A stretch of DNA of 64,000 nucleotides, from contig OY970200.1 of NCBI GenBank assembly GCA_963708235.1, forward strand, positions 3,286,001 to 3,350,000. Reading direction: 5' to 3'. The translations under genes were made by a program, and so were the position numbers. The notes beneath the pieces are model-generated. The model was given only the letters and a program-made list of their open reading frames with translations, was not told the origin of the DNA and ran no database searches. Origin of the DNA: G963708235 sp963708235 (GTDB taxonomy: Bacteria > Actinomycetota > Acidimicrobiia > Spongiisociales > UBA5794). Positions 9,518-17,632 of this stretch are shown here, in pieces. Every line of letters begins with the position of its first letter. Position 1 is the first letter of the stretch.

Positions 9518-10270
9518 CGCTGCGACTCCACCCAGATCGTCGACGTGGAAGCCGGTTAGCTCCTTGATGTCGTTGAAGGACGGTCCGGCCAGGGCCCGAT
9601 CGAGTGGCTCACTCAGCGCCCCGAGGAGTGGCGGGACCGCATCGAGTGGGCGACGTTGGATCTGTCCGGCCCGTACCGCAAGGTGTTCAACACAATGCTG
9701 CCCGACGCCGTCCAGGTCGCCGACCCATTTCATATCGTGAAGCTCGCCAACTCGAAGCTCGATGAGTGCCGCCGCCGGGTCCAGAACGAAATGATGGGGC
9801 ATCGCGGCCGCAAGGACGACCTACCGGGCTCGGCGGCTGTTGACTAAGGCGCATGAACGTCTCGACTATCGCGGCTACGCCAAGTTGCGTGGCCTGCTGC
9901 GTGCCGGGGACCCGAAAGGCGACGTGCAGATGACCTGGCCTGCGAAAGAGACGGTGCGGTCGATCTACGGCATCGACGACTGTGACCGCGCCTGAGAGTT
10001 CGTCGACCGGCTCGCGGCGATCTCCAAGTCGACTCGATGCTCCCCGAGGTGCGGTCGCTTGGGCGCACGATCGCCCGGTCGCGGGACCAGATCGTGGCAT
10101 GGCACCGGTCCCCGGGTGTCGAACGGACCGACCTAGGCGGTGAACAAACTGGTGAAGCGGGTCAAGCGGGTGGCGTTCGGGATCACGAACTTCCGGAACG
10201 ACCGCATCCGAGCGCTGCTCTACGCCGGAAGCCCGAACTGGGACCTACTCGCCACCCTCACACCCCGCTA
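9518..10270 (+). pseudogene. decayed ISL3-family transposase
   Basis: Three frames together spell an ISL3 (IS204/IS1001/IS1096/IS1165) DDE transposase. Visible pieces are STQIVDVEAG near 9529, EWRDRIEWATLDLSGPYRK and VADPFHIVKLANSKLDECR near 9640-9775, RLLTKAHERLDYRGYAKLR near 9830-9890, and KRVAFGITNFRNDRIRALL near 10160-10220. There is an in-frame stop after VDVEAG, a frameshift near 9822, a TGA at 9993 and further frame loss after it. The gene lacks its N-terminal zinc-ribbon part, so this is a fragment that can no longer be active. It lies between two defence-like genes and shows past transposon traffic in this island. Confidence 0.8.
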
Positions 10271-10336
10271 GAACGCCGAAGTGCCACTAGTAGGCCCTGC
10301 TCGCCACCCTCACACGCCACTAGAACGCGAAATGCC
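10248..10336 (+). repeat. imperfect direct repeat at the end of the ISL3 remnant
   Basis: A segment of about 38 bases (10248-10285, starting CTCGCCACCCTCACA) recurs with a few changes and one missing base at 10300-10336. The first copy covers the last codons and stop of the transposase remnant. The second is a local duplication between it and the end of the next gene. It is likely a leftover of rearrangement at the transposon end. Confidence 0.7.
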
Positions 10337-10367
10337 GACGACGGTTCCAGTCTTCAGGGCTAGCTTG

Positions 10368-13300
10368 CTAATGGAGTTCAGAGATGCCGGGGTCGCGTTC
10401 GATGAGCAGGCGTTGCCGGTGTCCCGGTTGGGCCCGAGCCCGGTTACGGTCACGTTCGATGGTGTAGCCCCATACGGCTGTCGGTCCTGGGGCGAGCCGA
10501 ACACCAGCGAAGCAGTCGGTTCTGTTCGACGCTGGGTTGTGGTCTTTCCAGTAGATCTTCTCGCCGAGCGCCCATGACCACATGGCGAGGCCGGCGTTGG
10601 CCAAGGCGTCCCTGAGGGGCTCAGCACGCACCCAGAGGGCTCGACCTGAACCGTACTTCCGGCCAGATGCGCAGAAGGCCACGACCTGACCGCTGGCCAC
10701 CCATGAGTACTCCCGTTCGACCGGGCCGAGCGCCAGCTCGTCCGCGGCGACTGTTCCGGGGGACCAGCGGGCGTCGAGGAGTTCCAGCAGGCTCCTCGAC
10801 GGCATGATCACGCCCGGCGTGTCGTTCGCAGCGAAGTCGTGTCCGGGTTCTTGGTGACACCCGGCGGTGGCGATCGCGTATGGAGCGCGGGTCACATCGT
10901 CAATGCGGGCGAACTCCCAGCCCCATTGAAGTGCGTCGGTTCCCGGGTCGTCCTCGGGGTCGTAGGGTCGTCGTTCCTTGTCGCCCTGGTCCAGGAACGT
11001 GGGCCAGGGTGCAATGTCGGGGTACTCACCGAGGCAGGCCATCCATATGTCTTGGGGCGTGGAGACGGCGTTTAGCCCCATCCAATTGGTGTTGGCGGCC
11101 CATCGCGGCAGCGCCGTGTCGTCGGCGCGGATGATGTTTGCCTGGGATCGGAACCACAACATGCGCCGGTCGCGCCTGTAGCTCTGGTCCAGATCGTTCG
11201 GGTCCTTGAACGACCATTCGTGGTGACGCTCGACGGCTACCCATTCTCTGCCCGCAGGATCGACGGCCTTCAGGAGCGCATCGGGTCGCGGGATGTCGGT
11301 GGTGTCGCTGAGCCATTCATCATCCATGCCGGCGGTGTTCAGCCGGTGGTCAGCGAAGGTGCGCCACCATGTCTGCTCGGTCTCGGTGCGCAGGCGGATG
11401 GCGCGGAGCCGTGCGGCGGACGTGTCACTCTCGGGCTCATCGCCGCGGACGAGCAGCGACGGGTCTAGGTCGCGGATCTCGGATATCTGCCACGGTCCTT
11501 GGTAGGGTTCAGGCGCGCCGTGCCACCTTTCGTCGATCAGGCAGTGATCGGCGAGGTGTCCGCACAGTTCCTGGAACGCGATCCGCTCGTATTTCTTCGC
11601 GATCCGTTCCGTTCCGTATTCGCCGCGCTGCCGGGCGATGAGCGTGTCCGTGTCTCCGAACTGCTCTTTCGTCCACCCGAGGGCGAGCACCCTGGCGGCG
11701 ACCCAACGGGTGCAGAGATCCGGGTCCGGGTGGAACGTCTCGTCGTCGACCCGGGCGAGCCCGTTCAGCGTGGCCCGGATCTTCCTCACGTGCACTCGAG
11801 CCGCCTTGGACAGTGACTTGTCGAACGCATCCCATGCTTCCATTCGCTCCCGCTCGGTGGACGCCTGTGTTGTGGACAGGTCCGCGATCAGCGCTGCGGC
11901 CCGGCTCCGCACGCGCAGCTTGCGGGAAGCGGGCGCCGCGTTGATCAGTGCCTCGATCGCAATGTCCCGTTCGCGCTTGAGCTTTCGCCTCCGGGTGCTG
12001 CGGACCCTTCCCTGATCTGGAAGTGCGAGGTCGTCGACGACGCGACGTTCCATTTTGTCTTCGAAATCCCAATCGAGCTCGGTCGCTGATCCCAGGTATC
12101 CGTTGTACTGGCGACCGTAGCCCTGGGCAAGCTGCCGGGCGGTGGGTGCTCGCAACGGCCACGAGGAACCGTACGGCGGGTCCGTACGCGTCAGGTCCCT
12201 TCCGAGGTCGCGGTCCGCGCCGCGGCAGAGGACGTCGATGATGCTGACACATGAACGGGCCCGGTGCCGCAGCATCAGATGGGCCGTTGGAGCATCGCTG
12301 AAGACGGCGTCGAACACGGCCTGTCCGAGCCGGGTCAGGGCGTCGATGGTCTGGGGCGTCTGCGGCTGGTGGCGGCGTCGAAGTACGTGCCCGTAGGCGG
12401 CGGCGACCACGCGATCAAGCACGTACGGGTCGTTGACCCCGGTGAAGCGCTCTACCAGCTCGGCGAGTAGGTTTGTGTGCTCCGTGGTGACGGATACGAT
12501 CGCCTTGGTGGCGGTGTCTCGCAGGCGACGGTGGGGGCTTGTCAGCAGCCACGACAAGAAGAGGCTGGCGAGCCGAGCGACATCCTCGGGAGCGTCGGGG
12601 TTCGACCAGGCCCAGTCAATCGTGCGGCTGACCGGGTTCACGTCGTCCAGGTAGACCCCCACAAGGTCACGGGACCAAATGGCGTCCCGGTCGGGCAGGG
12701 ACATGCGCCACAGGATCGGATCCAGCCAGTCGATGTTCAGCGGGTGCCGTGGTACGCATGCGAGTCCGGTGATGATGCGCAGCCACTCGCGCCGCTCGAT
12801 GAGCCCGGCGTTCAGGTACCGGTTGAGGAGGTGTCTGGCGGCGGCGGTGAACGTGGACGGGCTGCGCCACATGAGCGTGTCGATGAACGCCGACTGGACT
12901 GTGTGTCGCAACCAAGCGGATGGGTTTTCCCGTTGGCCGTACAGGTCGGTGCTAACGGTATTGCCGAGCCGAAGCACTGTCGCGAGTTCCTTGCCTCGCC
13001 GCTCGGGCACCAGCAGCACCATTGCTTCGATGACACCGGTCATGGCCCAGCGGTGCTGGCCGCTCGCGATCGTCCGGATCGTGGCGGCGAGCTCGCGGTC
13101 GGTGATGTTCCGCTCCAGCAGCACGTCGGCACGAAGGTGATCGGAGAGCCGCTGGTACGTGAAGCGCACGCTTTCCACAGGCTGGCCGTCGAGATCGACT
13201 CGTTCTTGCAACAGCAGGCCTTCGACGATGAGCCCGTACAGCAACGAGTGCGAGTTGCGCGGGTCTGCGTGGATCGCCAGGCAGACATCCATGGCGACCG

Positions 13301-15167
13301 TCATCGGGAGCGATTCGGAGTCGTCGTCGACCATCGCGGAAGCGATCGCGTGGACGGCTCGGCCGACCTTGGCCTCCCAGTCGCCGTAGTCCAGCTTGGA
13401 GGGCTGGCGTAGCGACTCGTCGACGGCGCCGATGAGACCATCAAAGACCCAGACCAGGCTCGCGGCTTCTCGGGGGATCTCCTTGAGCCCGCGGCCTTGA
13501 ACGGACTGGCACAGGCTTCGGAGAAACAGCGGGTTGGTCAGCTCTGGTAGCAGGGCCGGAACATCGGGCAGCCGGAGTTCGTACAGATCGGCGTACAACG
13601 TGAGTGCTTCTTCTTCGTGGCCGGCGAGGCCACCGTGCACGGACCTGATCACGTCTCCGGCGCCGGATGGCGCGACAGCGTTTTCGTACACGTCACGCAC
13701 CGTGACTACAAGCGCGATCCATTCGTACTTAGCGACCTCGGCGACGAATCCCCGTAGCTGGTGCTCCCAGAGGTCAGCTCCTGCGCCCTCGTTGATTGCG
13801 TCGATGACGAGTAGCGCACGGCCGTTGCGGCGAACGCGGGCAGCCACGTCGACTGCTTGGAGCACATCGGCAAGCGTCATCGACCCGAGCCCTAACAGGC
13901 TTACGAGTTGCGGGTCAAGGGCCCCATCGACAAGCCCTTGGCCGAGTAGGAGGAACGACGGGAGGTTCGCCGTAACCCGCTCATGGGCCAAGTCCGCGAC
14001 AAGGTGGCTCTTCCCGCATCCTGCTTCGCCGACCAGCAGTACCGACCCTCCGATGGCAGCCTTGATGTCGTCTCCGCGCAGGTACCACAGCAGCTCCTCG
14101 GTGGCCCTCTCTAGCCGATACAGAGAAGATCCGAAACCGTCCAACACCTTTCGGCGCCGCTCGCGCTCTTCTTCGACGCGCTGCCCTTTCGTCTTGCGTC
14201 TCGGCGCCTTCGCGGTCGGTTTCGCTGGCTTCCGGCGTGCTGCGGCCCGCCGGGTCTGCTCGCTCAACTCGTCCAGCCGGGCATGGACGAGGACCGACCG
14301 GGCAGCCACGCCATCCTTGAGGCGGGTGGCAGCCTCCCCCAGCAGGGTGAACACGCTACCCCCGGGTTCGTTGAGCCCTGCAAGCAGCGGGAGCGTCGCC
14401 GATCTCCACTCGTTCAGCAGCTCACTGACATCCGCCACCCCGTTCTCCACTACCGGTTCCAGCGATGCGCTGTCGAGGGCATGTCCCTTGGCGTCGCCGA
14501 CGCCAACGATCAGTGAGGAGAGTTCTTGGACGAACCGGGGTCCCCGGCAGGCGGCATCGATGATGCGTCGGGCTTCGGTCTCGACGTTGACACGCGGGTC
14601 GTACCGCTTGCCCAGGTTCTCGACCTCGCGCTCCACCTGGCTGGCGAAGAATTGCTCCGTGAGGAACCGTGTGTCGAAGAAGTAGCGGATCGCACCCGCA
14701 TGCCGGTCTCTGGTCAGGGCCGTGATCAGCTGGGATTCGCCACGGAACTTGAAGTCGACAGTCATCTGCCGCTTCCTCGCTTCGTGTGTCCACTCTTCGA
14801 CCGCTTCGGCCCACCTGCGGAGGCCGGCGGTCGACCGGTCCTTGGGGAGCACGAGGATGTAGCGCTCCAGATCGGGGGTGCTGTCCAGCGCGGCGATGAC
14901 GCTCTTGGTCATCTGGCGGAACGTGCTGCCGTCGAACCGAAACAGGTACTTGGCTTGCCAGGCCCAACGTCCGCCGCGCCCCTTACCTGCTGGGACGCAT
15001 GAGAACTCGACGCCACCGTCGGGGGTGGCGCGCCGTTCGACCTCGGTGCCGTTGTCGAGACCCTCCAGGTCCCATGCGAGCAGGTAGGCGAGTTCCTCAA
15101 ACGCCCGGTGCTGCGCACCGGCGTGCTCCCGGATGCGCGCCAAATCGACTGGCGGCAGCGCCGTCAT
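10368..15167 (-). CDS. Avs-like STAND NTPase with N-terminal PD-(D/E)xK (Mrr-like) nuclease
   Basis: From ATG 15167 the protein has 1599 residues; an in-frame ATG at 15218 adds 17 residues. The first 170 residues look like a restriction-type nuclease: Glu25 in FEELAYLL, PDGGVEF (49-55) and WQAK (70-73), the last being the QxK form of the [DE]xK motif. A conserved RYDPRVNVE segment (188-196) leads into a charged linker. The P-loop NTPase has Walker A GEAGCGKS (380-387) and Walker B ALLVIDAINE (451-460). About 900 helical residues follow, as expected for the target-sensing part of AVAST (Avs) proteins, which detect conserved phage proteins and trigger DNA cleavage. Assignment to Avs2- or Avs4-like rests on architecture only. 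It lies inside the integrative element next to a small membrane protein. Confidence 0.72.
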   Translation of the reverse strand: MTALPPVDLARIREHAGAQHRAFEELAYLLAWDLEGLDNGTEVERRATPDGGVEFSCVPAGKGRGGRWAWQAKYLFRFDGSTFRQMTKSVIAALDSTPDLERYILVLPKDRSTAGLRRWAEAVEEWTHEARKRQMTVDFKFRGESQLITALTRDRHAGAIRYFFDTRFLTEQFFASQVEREVENLGKRYDPRVNVETEARRIIDAACRGPRFVQELSSLIVGVGDAKGHALDSASLEPVVENGVADVSELLNEWRSATLPLLAGLNEPGGSVFTLLGEAATRLKDGVAARSVLVHARLDELSEQTRRAAARRKPAKPTAKAPRRKTKGQRVEEERERRRKVLDGFGSSLYRLERATEELLWYLRGDDIKAAIGGSVLLVGEAGCGKSHLVADLAHERVTANLPSFLLLGQGLVDGALDPQLVSLLGLGSMTLADVLQAVDVAARVRRNGRALLVIDAINEGAGADLWEHQLRGFVAEVAKYEWIALVVTVRDVYENAVAPSGAGDVIRSVHGGLAGHEEEALTLYADLYELRLPDVPALLPELTNPLFLRSLCQSVQGRGLKEIPREAASLVWVFDGLIGAVDESLRQPSKLDYGDWEAKVGRAVHAIASAMVDDDSESLPMTVAMDVCLAIHADPRNSHSLLYGLIVEGLLLQERVDLDGQPVESVRFTYQRLSDHLRADVLLERNITDRELAATIRTIASGQHRWAMTGVIEAMVLLVPERRGKELATVLRLGNTVSTDLYGQRENPSAWLRHTVQSAFIDTLMWRSPSTFTAAARHLLNRYLNAGLIERREWLRIITGLACVPRHPLNIDWLDPILWRMSLPDRDAIWSRDLVGVYLDDVNPVSRTIDWAWSNPDAPEDVARLASLFLSWLLTSPHRRLRDTATKAIVSVTTEHTNLLAELVERFTGVNDPYVLDRVVAAAYGHVLRRRHQPQTPQTIDALTRLGQAVFDAVFSDAPTAHLMLRHRARSCVSIIDVLCRGADRDLGRDLTRTDPPYGSSWPLRAPTARQLAQGYGRQYNGYLGSATELDWDFEDKMERRVVDDLALPDQGRVRSTRRRKLKRERDIAIEALINAAPASRKLRVRSRAAALIADLSTTQASTERERMEAWDAFDKSLSKAARVHVRKIRATLNGLARVDDETFHPDPDLCTRWVAARVLALGWTKEQFGDTDTLIARQRGEYGTERIAKKYERIAFQELCGHLADHCLIDERWHGAPEPYQGPWQISEIRDLDPSLLVRGDEPESDTSAARLRAIRLRTETEQTWWRTFADHRLNTAGMDDEWLSDTTDIPRPDALLKAVDPAGREWVAVERHHEWSFKDPNDLDQSYRRDRRMLWFRSQANIIRADDTALPRWAANTNWMGLNAVSTPQDIWMACLGEYPDIAPWPTFLDQGDKERRPYDPEDDPGTDALQWGWEFARIDDVTRAPYAIATAGCHQEPGHDFAANDTPGVIMPSRSLLELLDARWSPGTVAADELALGPVEREYSWVASGQVVAFCASGRKYGSGRALWVRAEPLRDALANAGLAMWSWALGEKIYWKDHNPASNRTDCFAGVRLAPGPTAVWGYTIERDRNRARAQPGHRQRLLIERDPGISELH

Positions 15168-15400
15168 CGGTGGCCTCGAGCATCTCCCCAGAACATGGCC
15201 CCATGATCGCACGCCCATGAGACATCACCCGGCAGATTAGAACCAGCGCTCAAGGACTGCCCGACACGGAGCGGTCAGGAACGCGTCGCACTGCTCAGGT
15301 GCATACCGAGACATTCCAGAGCCGAAGTAAGCCGATCGCTACACCCCGAGCTGCCAGCAGGCGCGTTCGTGGTCTTCTGTCACCAGATCTCCAATCGCAT

Positions 15401-16027
15401 TCAATCGAACCACCCGAGGGCCACGGCGGTGCCGAGCAACACCCACAGCGACCCCACGGCCAGGATCAGACCAATGCGGATCTGACGCATCCTCGGCCCG
15501 GCGGGTCTCATCGGCGGAGGGTCCATACCACACTCGGTCTGGAGACCGACCAACCATCGGGTCGCCATCCTTTCGAAATGGCCGATCCGTCGAACGTACA
15601 ACTCGGCCGTCCCAAGCAGGATCAGCGACGCGAAACCGAGGATGAGCACATGAGCGACAGTCAGCCTGTCCGCGACCAACACGGCAGCGAACGGCGAAAG
15701 GGACAAGGGTACGAAGAGCTTGAGGACACCCCAAGATCGATCCAACTCGCCGTGAAAGGTCTGCACATGGTTCGAATAGAGCGTCCGGACCCACTCGGAC
15801 TCCTGCGCTGCCACCGCGCGCTCTCGATCAGACAACGACAGCGTGCCGAGCATTCGAGCGATCGATTCTCGAATCACATTTTCGGCGTGCTCCTGCTCAT
15901 GAGCCTGGCGAAGGTAGAACATGCCAGCAAGATAGCGCAGCGCCAATCCGTGGCCCGGACGTAACCCGTTCCAGAGACACTCGTTCAGGGGGAGGCCTGT
16001 TGTTGCATCGGCAGGTTCAGAACCCAT
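15401..16027 (-). CDS. small membrane protein of unknown function
   Basis: About 208 residues from ATG 16027; ATG 16051 or ATG 15922 are also possible because no ribosome binding site is clear. The N-terminal half is a soluble helical region with Glu/Arg-rich segments (QEHAENVIRES, SLSDRERAVAAQESEW). Two hydrophobic segments lie in the middle (LFVPLSLSPFAAVLVA, VLILGFASLILLGTA), and a third ends the protein (IGLILAVGSLWVLLGTAVAL). The layout recalls small accessory membrane proteins seen beside immune NTPases, but I do not recognise the family. It is upstream of and in the same direction as the Avs-like gene, with about 230 bases between them, so it may or may not be co-transcribed. Confidence 0.6.
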   Translation of the reverse strand: MGSEPADATTGLPLNECLWNGLRPGHGLALRYLAGMFYLRQAHEQEHAENVIRESIARMLGTLSLSDRERAVAAQESEWVRTLYSNHVQTFHGELDRSWGVLKLFVPLSLSPFAAVLVADRLTVAHVLILGFASLILLGTAELYVRRIGHFERMATRWLVGLQTECGMDPPPMRPAGPRMRQIRIGLILAVGSLWVLLGTAVALGWFD

Positions 16028-16244
16028 TGTTTCAGGACATCGACGCGTCAACGGAAATGCTCGCCGAGTTTGGCGTCAGGGACACCTACGACGTTTGTGC
16101 TGAGAGCAGTACACGATCGATCCAGCCTCCGTATCACGTCGGGGTGCAGGCGATCTAGGCCGACATTCACCACAGGCATGGGTGAGAGCCGGCAACAACG
16201 GTGGGCTTCCCCGCCCACACGGCCCGCTGTACGTTCGCCTGAGG

Positions 16245-17371
16245 ATGAACGGAAGTGTCTACAAGCTCACGGACCGGCGCCACCGGCCGTGGCGGGCGGT
16301 CTACACCGGCCCGGATGGTCGCAGGCGCACCAAGTCGTTCGCTCGCAAAGCGGAAGCGGAGCGGTGGTTGCGCACCGAGGTCGCCGCTATCGACCGTGGG
16401 GCGTGGGTCGATCCGGCTGCCGGCAAGGTCGCGTTCAGGGAGTGGGCGGGCTCTGGCTTGCGGACCTCGATGTGAAGCCGAAGACCGCCGAGGGCTACCG
16501 GGAGCTCCTCGAGTCGCTCATCTATCCGACCTTCGGCCAGACTTCGTTGGCGCAGATCACGCCGGCCGAGTGCCGGATGTGGGTTGCCGGGCTGTCGGCC
16601 CGGGGCCTGTCGGCATCGCGCACCCGTCAGGCGCGGGCGGTGCTCCGCCAGGTGCTCGCCACCGCGGTGCACGATGACCGGATCGTCCGCAATCCTGTCG
16701 ACGGGGTGAAGCCTCCGAAGATGCGCACCGTCGAGCGCCGCTTTCTCACCGTCGACCAGGTCGAGGAGTTGATCGAGGCCGTCGAGGCCCAGTCTCCGGG
16801 CTCCGGACTCGTGGTGGAGGTTCTTGCCTGGGGCGGGCTGCGGTGGGGAGAGCTGGTGGCGCTCAAGCTGTCCCGGATCAATGTGGACGCTCGGCGTATC
16901 ACCGTGGCCGAGGCGGTGACCGAGGTCGCCGGCAAGCTGATCTGGGGATCTCCCAAGACTCACGAGATCCGGACGGTCACCATGCCCCCCTCCGTCGCCG
17001 ATGCGTTCACCAAACGACTCAGCGACGGCGGCGACCCAGACGACCTGGTGTTCACGGCACCGCATGGAGGACCGTTGCGGGGATCGAACTGGCGGCACCG
17101 TGTCTGGCAGCCGGCGCTCAAGGAGACGACGATCGATCCGAGGTTCGTTCCTCACGAGCTGCGGCATACAGCGGCGAGCCTGATGATCGCCTCGGGTGCG
17201 TCGATCAAGGCGGTGCAGCGCCAGCTCGGCCACGCCTCGGCGGCGATGACCCTGGACCGCTACGGCCACCTCTACGACGACGACCTGGATGCCCTCTCGG
17301 GAGCGCTCGAAGAACTTCGTCGCGCGTGGAGCGCGCGCGACGACAAGACCGAAGACCCGGATCCCTTGTGA
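16245..17371 (+). pseudogene. tyrosine recombinase (integrase), frameshifted
   Basis: The arm-binding N-terminus (MNGSVYKLTDRRHRPWRAVY, then TKSFARKAEAERWL, ending KVAFREWAG) reads in one frame from ATG 16245. The rest (LWLADLDVKPKTAEGYRELL to the end) reads in the next frame, and the switch is in the GGGCGGG run near 16442-16450. Restoring one base gives a continuous integrase of about 375 residues. The core-binding domain and catalytic domain are otherwise intact: Arg in GLRWGEL, Lys in SPKTHE, HELRHT (H-x-x-R), LGHAS, and the Tyr nucleophile in LDRYGHLY. It recombines the element with its tRNA target, judged by the tRNA fragment that starts about 25 bases after the stop. Sequencing error, true decay or programmed slippage cannot be told apart from this sequence. 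Confidence 0.85.
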
Positions 17372-17394
17372 GACAACGGGTTTGCGCTGCGCCA

Positions 17395-17446
17395 CTCGCG
17401 GGCTGAAAAACCGGAGGTCGGCGGTTCGAGACCGCCCCTGACCACC
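17395..17446 (+). other. attachment site: 3' part of tRNA-Phe(GAA), likely attR
   Basis: The sequence contains an anticodon-loop-like CTGAAAA (17403-17409, anticodon GAA), a five-base variable region, a perfect T arm (GGCGG / CCGCC around TTCGAGA, 17420-17436), the acceptor strand CCTGACC (17437-17443) and discriminator A (17444). The matching 5' half (GGTCAGG, D arm) is absent upstream; integrase coding sequence is there instead. This is the classic scar left where an element integrates into a tRNA 3' end, and the intact tRNA should lie at the left end of the element, outside this window. Identity of the tRNA rests on the anticodon loop alone. Confidence 0.7.
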
Positions 17447-17589
17447 CCAGAGCCCCAACGATTCCAGGCGGAAGCCGTGGTCAAGCGTTCCAGGGATCAA
17501 ACGGCGGCAGCGGGCGCCCGAATGCCGATTCGCGCTGTCTCCTCCCGCTTGGGCGCGCCCGGGGCCGGGTGTTTCAGCCGACCGTGTGG

Positions 17590-17625
17590 GTTGCGGGGGC
17601 GCCGCCGTGGCGGCGCCCCCGCAAC
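17590..17625. terminator. strong hairpin, 17-bp perfect stem
   Basis: GTTGCGGGGGCGCCGCC (17590-17606) pairs perfectly with 17609-17625 across a two-base loop. It follows the stop of the PQQ-type dehydrogenase gene (minus strand, ends 17633) by a few bases and so is its probable terminator. There is no clear U-tract, as is common in high-GC actinobacteria. Confidence 0.8.
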
Positions 17626-17632
17626 GTCGTCG

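Noticed and set aside
15168..15218. Earlier start (ATG 15218) for the Avs-like gene
   Set aside because: The extra 17 residues look non-native (Gly/Arg/Ser) and no ribosome binding site is better than for ATG 15167. It is kept as an alternative only.
16070..16244. Upstream part of the long integrase frame as the true N-terminus
   Set aside because: That frame encodes low-complexity sequence there. The genuine arm-binding domain is in the neighbouring frame from 16245, which led to the frameshift call.
17395..17446. Complete tRNA-Phe gene
   Set aside because: The D arm and 5' acceptor strand are missing. Only the anticodon loop, T arm and 3' end are present, so it is an attachment-site fragment.
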